This document shows positions 1-4,902 of a DNA stretch of 8,996 bases, one piece after another (position 1 is the first letter of the stretch; every line of letters begins with the position of its first letter). The stretch is from an uncultured Gloeocapsa sp. (lineage in GTDB: Bacteria > Cyanobacteriota > Cyanobacteriia > Cyanobacteriales > Gloeocapsaceae), in contig CALGKL010000011.1 in NCBI GenBank assembly GCA_937930495.1, forward strand, positions 1 to 8,996, read 5' to 3'. The notes below the pieces were generated by a model. The model was not told the origin of the DNA. It did no database searches and worked only from the letters and a program-made list of their open reading frames with translations. A program made the translations under genes and the position numbers.

Positions 1-1455
1 GGTAGTTGGGTAATGGGAAAAAAAATCGCCTCTGGGGGTGTGATCCCTTGGATTAAAATACTCAACGACACAGCGATCGCCGTTAACCAAGGCGGAAGAC
101 GCGCCGGCGCAGTTACCACTAGTATTGATATCTGGCATCTAGATGTCCCCGAATTCTTAGAGATGCAAACCGAAAACGGTGATCAACGTCGTAAAGCTTA
201 TGACGTCTTCCCCCAACTAGTCATCGTCGATGAATTTATGCGTCGTGTTGTCAATAATCAAGACTGGACATTGGTTGATCCTTACGAGATTAGACGAGAA
301 TTTGGCATCGAATTAGCCGAATTATGGGGTGATGAATTTGAATACTGGTATCAACAGATAGAGAAACATCTAGATAGCAAAGTCAACCTCTACAAAAAGA
401 TTAACGCCAAAGAACTATTTAAGTTAATCATGAGAGCACAAGTAGAGACAGGTTTACCCTATCTAGCCTTTAAAGACACCATAAACCGCGCTAATCCTAA
501 TCAACACGACGGTTATATCCCAGCAGTCAATCTCTGTACAGAATCATTCTCCAACGTCAAACCAGGAGATAAAGCCCATTGTTGTAACCTAATCAGTCTC
601 AATTTAGCTAATATTGAGGTAACAGAAATCCCTTATCTGTGTGAGTTAGGAGTCAGAATTCTCGACAATACCATCGACATTACCGAACCCCCCTTTGTAG
701 CCGCTAAAAACCATAACCAACATTATCGAACTATAGGGATTGGTTGCATGGGATTAGCCGACTGGTTAGCAAAACGTAAACTCTCCTATACCCACCTAGA
801 AGAGATCAACGATTTATTTGAAGATATCGGTTATTGGTGTACTAAATCCTCGATGGAATTAGCCAAAGAAAGAGGTTTTTATCCCGCGTTTCCAGGAAGT
901 CAATGGAGTCAAGGGAAATTGATCGGGAATAAACCCCCACAATGGTATCAACAACACGCTAAACAGCCTCAACGCTGGCTACAATTAGCCGAAGATATCC
1001 AAACCTACGGTATCCGTAACTCTCATATCACGGCGATCGCTCCCAATACCTCCTCTTCCCTCGTCCAGGGTTGTACAGCGAGTGTTTTACCCGCCTATAG
1101 TCGTTTCTTCTACGACAAATGGGCCAAAGGAACCGTCCCCATTGCCCCACCTTATATTAACGACTACTACTGGTATTACCAAGAAAATAAAACCCTGAAC
1201 CAGCAAACAGTAGTGAAAGCGATCGCCGCCATTCAGCAATGGATTGACACAGGTATATCCATGGAATTAATCTTTAACCTCAATCAAGGTATTTACGAAC
1301 CCGATCAACCCCAAAAAGCCATTAAAGCTAAAGATATCTTTGATACCCTAATTATGGCTTGGGAATTAGGCTGTAAAGCGATTTATTATATACGGACAGT
1401 ACAAAAAGACGACTATAAAGAATCAGAAAGTCAATGTACTAGTTGCACAAATTAG
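1..1455 (+). CDS. nrdA: Ribonucleoside-diphosphate reductase, class I large (alpha) subunit, C-terminal part (5' truncated)
   Basis: This cytoplasmic enzyme reduces ribonucleoside diphosphates to deoxyribonucleotides for DNA synthesis and works with a radical-generating small subunit (NrdB), which is not in the window. The frame is open from base 1 (G-S-W-V before the first Met at 13), so the N-terminal ATP-cone and first barrel strands lie upstream. Counting from the Met at 13, the substrate-site motif N-x-C-x-E is N173/C175/E177. One of C190/C191 matches the second redox cysteine of the active site. The Tyr-Tyr pair Y458/Y459 matches the radical-transfer pair of class I enzymes (Y730/Y731 in E. 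coli NrdA). The C-terminal tail carries C475-x-x-C478, the pair expected to receive electrons from thioredoxin. The tyrosine pair argues against a B12-dependent class II enzyme, which is common in cyanobacteria. The gene ends in TAG at 1453 and contains three HIP1 sites. Family assignment is firm; class I is well supported. Confidence 0.93.
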   Translation, partial: GSWVMGKKIASGGVIPWIKILNDTAIAVNQGGRRAGAVTTSIDIWHLDVPEFLEMQTENGDQRRKAYDVFPQLVIVDEFMRRVVNNQDWTLVDPYEIRREFGIELAELWGDEFEYWYQQIEKHLDSKVNLYKKINAKELFKLIMRAQVETGLPYLAFKDTINRANPNQHDGYIPAVNLCTESFSNVKPGDKAHCCNLISLNLANIEVTEIPYLCELGVRILDNTIDITEPPFVAAKNHNQHYRTIGIGCMGLADWLAKRKLSYTHLEEINDLFEDIGYWCTKSSMELAKERGFYPAFPGSQWSQGKLIGNKPPQWYQQHAKQPQRWLQLAEDIQTYGIRNSHITAIAPNTSSSLVQGCTASVLPAYSRFFYDKWAKGTVPIAPPYINDYYWYYQENKTLNQQTVVKAIAAIQQWIDTGISMELIFNLNQGIYEPDQPQKAIKAKDIFDTLIMAWELGCKAIYYIRTVQKDDYKESESQCTSCTN

Positions 1456-1467
1456 GTATCAAGAGTT

Positions 1468-1497
1468 AGGAGGAAGGAAGCAAAGTTTTCCCCTCCT
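1468..1497. terminator. Possible hairpin between convergent nrdA and the secreted-protein gene
   Basis: AGGAGG (1468-1473) pairs with CCTCCT (1492-1497). After a 2-nt bulge, GGAA (1476-1479) pairs with TTCC (1488-1491). This gives a 10-bp interrupted stem with an 8-nt loop. It sits 12 bases after the nrdA stop, in the 97-bp gap between two convergent genes, where a shared terminator would be expected. There is no real U-tract on either side, so rho-independent termination is only a possibility. The rest of the gap shows nothing recognisable. Confidence 0.3.
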
Positions 1498-1552
1498 TAT
1501 CTATTTAAAATAATTACAGATTGCTAAAGAGGAGTTAATTTAATTAACATAT

Positions 1553-2101
1553 CTACCGATGGGTTAAATTATGCCCAGGTAATTGGGGAACTAAAACAGG
1601 ATAATTATCCTCCATTTTAACCTCATAAAAAACTTGAGTAGAACCAGAAGGACAACATAAGGCGTCTGTCTCACTATAACGATTAAAAGTAGCCGAAAGA
1701 TAACCCTCTCGATACAAATCAACCTTAACTAAACTCCCATCAGTGCGAGAAGACATCTCTACAGGAGATAAAGTCCCGGAAAATTGACCATCAGTAAAGA
1801 CAAACACATTATAAGATAAAAGACGACACATACCATCAGCATTAGCCATCGCGGTAATTACTTTAGTCGCTCCGAATACTTGCGCTGCTCCTGTCAGAGT
1901 CCATCCCGCAGCTTCTAAAAGTTCATCTTCAGGAAAAACAGCAGGACGATTATTGTCTGGACAATTAGCCAAATTCCCCCCGTCTTTGACCTTAGGTGCA
2001 TTTGGGATCGGAGCATTAGGACTGTTCCAATTGTTAGTGTCCTCTAACCAAGCACCATTAGCAAGCAACAAACTCAAAAATAAACTAGCAATTTTAATCA
2101 T
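1553..2101 (-). CDS. Small secreted protein, LppP/LprE-like
   Basis: A predicted exported protein of 182 residues and unknown function. The ATG at 2101 is chosen because it places a signal peptide directly at the N-terminus: a lysine, then the hydrophobic stretch A5-A14, with probable cleavage around A14-A17. An in-frame TTG at 2125 would add eight polar residues and run into the sigma-gene promoter candidate. There is no lipobox cysteine, so this copy does not look like a lipoprotein. Residues about 18-45 are rich in Asn and Pro (a flexible linker). The folded part (about 55-162) contains the segment VFVFTDGQFSGT and a later D-A-L-C-C-P-S-G motif (C149, C150), plus C47 and C92. From memory these resemble actinobacterial LppP/LprE lipoproteins, where a similar D-x-x-C-C-P motif occurs; that is a pattern match, not a search result. 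The gene is divergent from the sigma-factor operon and shares its 72-bp upstream region. No Shine-Dalgarno sequence is evident. Confidence 0.72.
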   Translation of the reverse strand: MIKIASLFLSLLLANGAWLEDTNNWNSPNAPIPNAPKVKDGGNLANCPDNNRPAVFPEDELLEAAGWTLTGAAQVFGATKVITAMANADGMCRLLSYNVFVFTDGQFSGTLSPVEMSSRTDGSLVKVDLYREGYLSATFNRYSETDALCCPSGSTQVFYEVKMEDNYPVLVPQLPGHNLTHR

Positions 2102-2109
2102 TAATTCAT

Positions 2110-2138
2110 TGAACCATTTACTCAACTCTCTAGTCTAT
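2110..2138 (+). promoter_or_regulatory. Candidate ECF-sigma promoter for the sigma/anti-sigma/efflux operon
   Basis: TGAACC (2110-2115) resembles the -35 element of ECF promoters, which usually carry a GAAC/AAC core. GTCTAT (2133-2138) resembles the GTC-type -10. The spacer between GAACC and GTC is 17 nt, within one base of the RpoE-type arrangement. Transcription would start near 2145 and leave a leader of about 30 nt before the GTG start at 2174. ECF factors commonly activate their own gene, which fits. The -35 element ends only 9 bases upstream of the divergent gene's ATG, so a sigma complex here could also affect that gene. Promoter activity is inferred. Confidence 0.5.
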
Positions 2139-2173
2139 ATTAATGGACCAGTCGGTGAGGATAAACTTTTAGA

Positions 2174-2731
2174 GTGTTGGCTAATGACCTAGATAAGATT
2201 ACAGACAGAGAATTAGTACTTAAAGCAACTAGGGGAGATCAACAAGCTTTTCGCTTACTGTATCGGCGTTATCAACCTAGAGTTCGTTCTACACTGTATC
2301 AACTCTGTGGTAATTTTTGTTTAGATGATTTAGTACAGGAAGTCTTTCTCAAAGCTTGGCAAAATTTACCCAAACTCAGAGAGGTAGCTTATTTTTCTAC
2401 TTGGCTTTATCGGATCACTTGGAATGTGGCTAATGATCAGCGACGGAAGTTGGCACAACAAAAAGAAAGCTCAGAAAATCTGTTGTCATTAGATAGTCAA
2501 TCAGAATCACTCGATGTGATGGAATTACACTATCAGGATTTAATCTGGCGAGGTTTACAAACTTTGAGTTTTGACCATCGCGCCGTACTAATTCTCCATG
2601 ATTTGGAAGATCTACCCCAAAAAGAAATAGCAAAGATTCTAAATATACCTGTAGGTACGGTTAAATCTCGTTTGTACCACGGACGCAACGCTATGCGAAC
2701 TTTTTTACAGCAACAAGGATTAGATTTATGA
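2174..2731 (+). CDS. sigG: ECF-type (group 3) RNA polymerase sigma factor, SigG-like
   Basis: A 185-residue alternative sigma factor that redirects RNA polymerase to envelope- or stress-response promoters. It has the two-domain ECF layout. Sigma2 spans about residues 24-92, including a D-D-L-V-Q-E-V-F core at 51-58 and the -10-recognising F-S-T-W-L-Y-R-I motif at 74-81, followed by basic QRRK. A polar linker covers about 93-122. Sigma4 spans about 124-176, with the helix-turn-helix Q-K-E-I-A-K-I-L-N-I-P-V-G-T-V-K-S-R at 149-166. The start is GTG at 2174; an in-frame stop at 2162 excludes anything earlier and no ATG is available nearby. A weak GAGG lies at 2157-2160. The stop overlaps the next gene's start (ATGA), indicating translational coupling with its presumed anti-sigma factor. 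The sigG name rests on resemblance to cyanobacterial SigG and the adjoining small membrane protein. The ECF assignment is certain; the subgroup is probable. Confidence 0.93.
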   Translation: MLANDLDKITDRELVLKATRGDQQAFRLLYRRYQPRVRSTLYQLCGNFCLDDLVQEVFLKAWQNLPKLREVAYFSTWLYRITWNVANDQRRKLAQQKESSENLLSLDSQSESLDVMELHYQDLIWRGLQTLSFDHRAVLILHDLEDLPQKEIAKILNIPVGTVKSRLYHGRNAMRTFLQQQGLDL

Positions 2732-3036
2732 GCAAATTCTCCGAAGATGACCCCAAATTAAGCGCATTTCTGCGTCGATATCGCCCCCATCCCCCTGAAG
2801 CTGCTGTTGATTTAGAAGCAGAATTGATGGAGAGTCTCCCCCCTAGGGGACAAAAAACTAAATATTTACCCTGGTTAGTAACGGCGATCGCCGGTGGTTT
2901 ATTACTCACTTGGACTGGTTATCAAAATTATCGCCCCGCTTTGAGATATACCTCAACAGAACAAAATTTGGAAGCTTTCCTGATTGATAATTGGGAAGAA
3001 ACCCTGGAAATGGAAATTACTGCTCTTGAATGGTAA
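2728..3036 (+). CDS. Small single-span membrane protein, predicted anti-sigma factor
   Basis: A 102-residue protein whose ATG overlaps the sigma-factor stop by 4 bp and is preceded by AAGGA at 2715-2719, 8 nt upstream. Residues 1-46 are polar and predicted cytoplasmic, with a short segment at 11-35 (L-S-A-F-L-R-R-Y-R-P, then acidic E-A-A-V-D-L-E-A-E-L) that could wrap the sigma factor. Basic residues at 40-46 precede one transmembrane helix at about 47-63. The remaining 39 residues should be periplasmic and end in an acidic stretch. There is no H-x3-C-x2-C zinc motif, so it is not a ZAS-type anti-sigma factor. In size and topology it resembles CnrY of Cupriavidus, a short membrane anti-sigma factor. 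The role is inferred from position, size and topology, not from a recognised domain. One HIP1 site lies in the transmembrane-coding part. Confidence 0.75.
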   Translation: MSKFSEDDPKLSAFLRRYRPHPPEAAVDLEAELMESLPPRGQKTKYLPWLVTAIAGGLLLTWTGYQNYRPALRYTSTEQNLEAFLIDNWEETLEMEITALEW

Positions 3037-3041
3037 AGGAG
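3035..3041 (+). promoter_or_regulatory. Shine-Dalgarno site fixing the start of the Spy-like gene
   Basis: AAAGGAG lies 9 nt upstream of the ATG at 3051 and overlaps the stop of the previous gene. It favours the start at 3051 over an in-frame ATG at 3030, which lies 5' of this ribosome-binding site and would put a charged extension (M-V-K-E-I-K-I) before the signal peptide. Confidence 0.75.
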
Positions 3042-3050
3042 ATTAAGATT

Positions 3051-3536
3051 ATGTTATTGCGTCGTTTTTCCTTAATTAGTGTTTTAGTTATTCTGGGTTT
3101 AACTTGTCCACAATTGACCAGTGAATCTACTGCTCACCCTTTTTGGCACAATTCTAGCCCTAACTATAGTTTAAACCCTGTCCCTGGAGGCAGACTATTA
3201 GAACAATTAAACCTAACTGACTCCCAAAGAGACGAAATTAGGGCAATTCAGGCTAAATATGCTGATAGTATTCAGACCAATCACCAAGACTTAAACAACG
3301 CTTATCAGGAATTACGCACGATGATGATTAATAATACTTCGGATGAAGTGATTCGCAGCAAATACCAAGAAATTATGAATATGCGTCAACGAAGCGCTGA
3401 TTTACGTTTTGAGAGTATGCTAGAAGTGCGTAATGTCCTAACTCAGGAACAGCGTCAAGAATTAGCTGATTTAATCGAACAGAAACGCGCTCATTATAGT
3501 AGAAGTATGAGAGGCGCAGGTTTTCTCAGACCATAG
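3051..3536 (+). CDS. Spy/CpxP-like periplasmic protein (LTxxQ family), putative envelope stress or metal sensor
   Basis: A 161-residue exported helical protein. The N-terminus M-L-L-R-R followed by a hydrophobic core (residues 6-19) is a signal peptide or signal anchor. A plausible signal peptidase I site is S-T-A after A28. Two LTxxQ motifs, L-T-D-S-Q at 55-59 and L-T-Q-E-Q at 130-134, flank a long amphipathic, charged helical middle. This is the hallmark of the CpxP/Spy/ZraP/CnrX group. Known members are periplasmic chaperones or sensors that report misfolded proteins or metals to membrane regulators. Histidines H29 and H33 sit at the predicted mature N-terminus and H148 near the C-terminus. 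C19 is not in a good lipobox (G-L-T before it). The gene lies directly after the predicted anti-sigma gene, so a sensor role acting on that protein is inferred; a plain chaperone induced by the operon is the alternative. Confidence 0.85.
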   Translation: MLLRRFSLISVLVILGLTCPQLTSESTAHPFWHNSSPNYSLNPVPGGRLLEQLNLTDSQRDEIRAIQAKYADSIQTNHQDLNNAYQELRTMMINNTSDEVIRSKYQEIMNMRQRSADLRFESMLEVRNVLTQEQRQELADLIEQKRAHYSRSMRGAGFLRP

Positions 3537-3556
3537 AAATAAACCAGACTAACGAG

Positions 3557-3580
3557 TTAAGATTTGGCAAAATTTCTTAA
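3557..3580. repeat. Inverted repeat upstream of the efflux adaptor gene
   Basis: TTAAGA (3557-3562) and TCTTAA (3575-3580) form a perfect 6-bp inverted repeat around a 12-nt centre. It lies in the 55-bp gap between the Spy-like and adaptor genes, 11 bases before the adaptor's first ATG. It could be a regulator-binding site or a weak RNA hairpin that adjusts adaptor translation or RNA ends. In AT-rich DNA a palindrome of this length may also be chance. No GAAC/GTC-type ECF promoter is visible in this gap. Confidence 0.3.
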
Positions 3581-3591
3581 TAACATTTAAC

Positions 3592-4902
3592 ATGGTCAGT
3601 AAGAACTCGGGCAAAATCATGTCAAGCAAAAAAACTCGTAGTCTAATAATAGGCATAATTGTTCTGAGTGGAGCTGTTATGGGAATAGGACAAGGAATAA
3701 AATGGTTATCTCCACCCGTGGAATCATCCCAACAAAGAGTCCTACCACCACCGCGTCCTGTAACTACAGCAACACTCAAAACGGGAGAAGCCATCAGAAC
3801 GATAAAATTATTAGGTCAAGTAGAAGCTAGTGGACGAGCAACGATTCGCACTCAGGTAGATGGAGAGGTAAAACAAGTCTTAGTTAAAATAGGCGATCGC
3901 CTTAAACCTAAGCAAATTGTCGCCATTCTCGACGATCGCAATCAAGAGTTAGCCGTCTTAGCAGCCGAAGCTAGACTAGCAGCAGAACAAAGTAAACTAG
4001 CGAGTTTAGAAGTAGGCACAAGAGCAGAAATTATCGCCGGGCGTCAAGCCGAATTAGCAGCAGCACAAGCCAGAGAAAGTGAAGCTCTCGATAATCTCAA
4101 CCGACTGACTACCCTGAGTCAACAAGGAGCTCTCAGTGCAAGAGATTTAGTCCAAGCTAAAACCGCAGCTGATGCAGCTCGTAACGAGAGAATAAGGCTA
4201 GAGGCGAGTCTAACTGAAGCGCAAGTGGGACCTACTTTAGAAGAAATAGCAGCCCAAAGAGCGATCGTCCAAGGTGCGCAAATAACCCTAGCACAAGCTC
4301 AACTCGATTTAGAAAGAACTAAGATAACCACAGATTTTACAGGAGTAGTACAAGAACGCTTAATTAGTCCGGGAGACTATATCAAAAGTGGCGATCCGAT
4401 TATTACCCTGATTAATCCAGAAGAGATCGATATCTTTCTAGAAGTACCAGAACAACTGATCGGTCAAGTGGAAATAGGACAAAAGGTAGAATTAAAAGCT
4501 AGAGCAATTCCTGATTGGCTAGATTACGGCACAGTTCAAGCTGTGTTACCAGATACCCAAGCAGCAACCCGACGTCAGTTAGTGAGAATTAATTTGAATC
4601 AACCGAATAGGTCTTTACTACCGGGAATGTCTGTAGAGGGAACAATTCAACTGGCGATCGCCAGTACAGAAAAAGTATTTATAGTTCCCCGTGACGCTTT
4701 AACCAATAGAGGGGAACAATGGGTGCTTTTTGTGGTTGTCAATGACCAAGTACAAGAACATCCCGTGGAAATCTTAGCCGATCTCGGGGAAACCCTAGCT
4801 ATTACTCAACCAGATTTAACCCCAGGTCAACAGATTGTCATTTCCGGAGGAGAAGGATTAAATCAAGGAACAACAGTCAAAATAATTAGTCAGCAATCAT
4901 GA
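3592..4902 (+). CDS. RND efflux periplasmic adaptor (membrane fusion protein, HlyD/AcrA type)
   Basis: A 436-residue adaptor linking the inner-membrane pump encoded next to an outer-membrane channel. Residues about 18-34 form an N-terminal membrane anchor or signal sequence without a lipobox, followed by a Pro-rich linker (P-P-P-R-P at 52-56). The first lipoyl half is at about 74-116 (G-Q-V-E-A-S-G, then V-K-I-G-D at 98-102). A long Ala/Glu/Gln-rich alpha-hairpin spans about 117-243, with the turn probably near 170-185. The second lipoyl half is at about 244-275 (F-T-G-V-V-Q, then S-P-G-D-Y-I-K-S-G-D). Beta-barrel and membrane-proximal domains follow at about 276-433, including the family-typical L-L-P-G-M-S-V at 342-348. 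An in-frame ATG at 3619 gives a 427-residue protein starting nearer the anchor and is equally plausible; neither start has a clear Shine-Dalgarno sequence. The stop overlaps the pump's start (ATGA). The gene carries two HIP1 sites. Confidence 0.92.
   Translation: MVSKNSGKIMSSKKTRSLIIGIIVLSGAVMGIGQGIKWLSPPVESSQQRVLPPPRPVTTATLKTGEAIRTIKLLGQVEASGRATIRTQVDGEVKQVLVKIGDRLKPKQIVAILDDRNQELAVLAAEARLAAEQSKLASLEVGTRAEIIAGRQAELAAAQARESEALDNLNRLTTLSQQGALSARDLVQAKTAADAARNERIRLEASLTEAQVGPTLEEIAAQRAIVQGAQITLAQAQLDLERTKITTDFTGVVQERLISPGDYIKSGDPIITLINPEEIDIFLEVPEQLIGQVEIGQKVELKARAIPDWLDYGTVQAVLPDTQAATRRQLVRINLNQPNRSLLPGMSVEGTIQLAIASTEKVFIVPRDALTNRGEQWVLFVVVNDQVQEHPVEILADLGETLAITQPDLTPGQQIVISGGEGLNQGTTVKIISQQS

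Noticed and set aside
1..40. Intein C-terminal junction at the start of the nrdA fragment
   Set aside because: Inteins occur in cyanobacterial ribonucleotide reductases, but the visible sequence G-S-W-V-M-G-K-K reads as normal reductase and has no terminal His-Asn before Cys/Ser/Thr.
2102..2125. TTG start at 2125 for the minus-strand secreted protein
   Set aside because: It adds a polar, non-signal-like extension, lacks a well-spaced ribosome-binding site and overlaps the sigma-gene promoter candidate. The ATG at 2101 gives a clean signal peptide.
1953..2192. Plus-strand 79-codon open frame overlapping the secreted-protein gene and the sigma start
   Set aside because: It is antisense to a gene with a clear signal peptide and conserved-looking motifs, has no recognisable domain, and overlaps the sigma start out of frame; a chance open frame.
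3030..3050. Earlier in-frame ATG for the Spy-like gene
   Set aside because: It would place seven charged residues before the signal peptide and overlaps the previous stop, whereas AAAGGAG at 3035-3041 is ideally spaced for the ATG at 3051.
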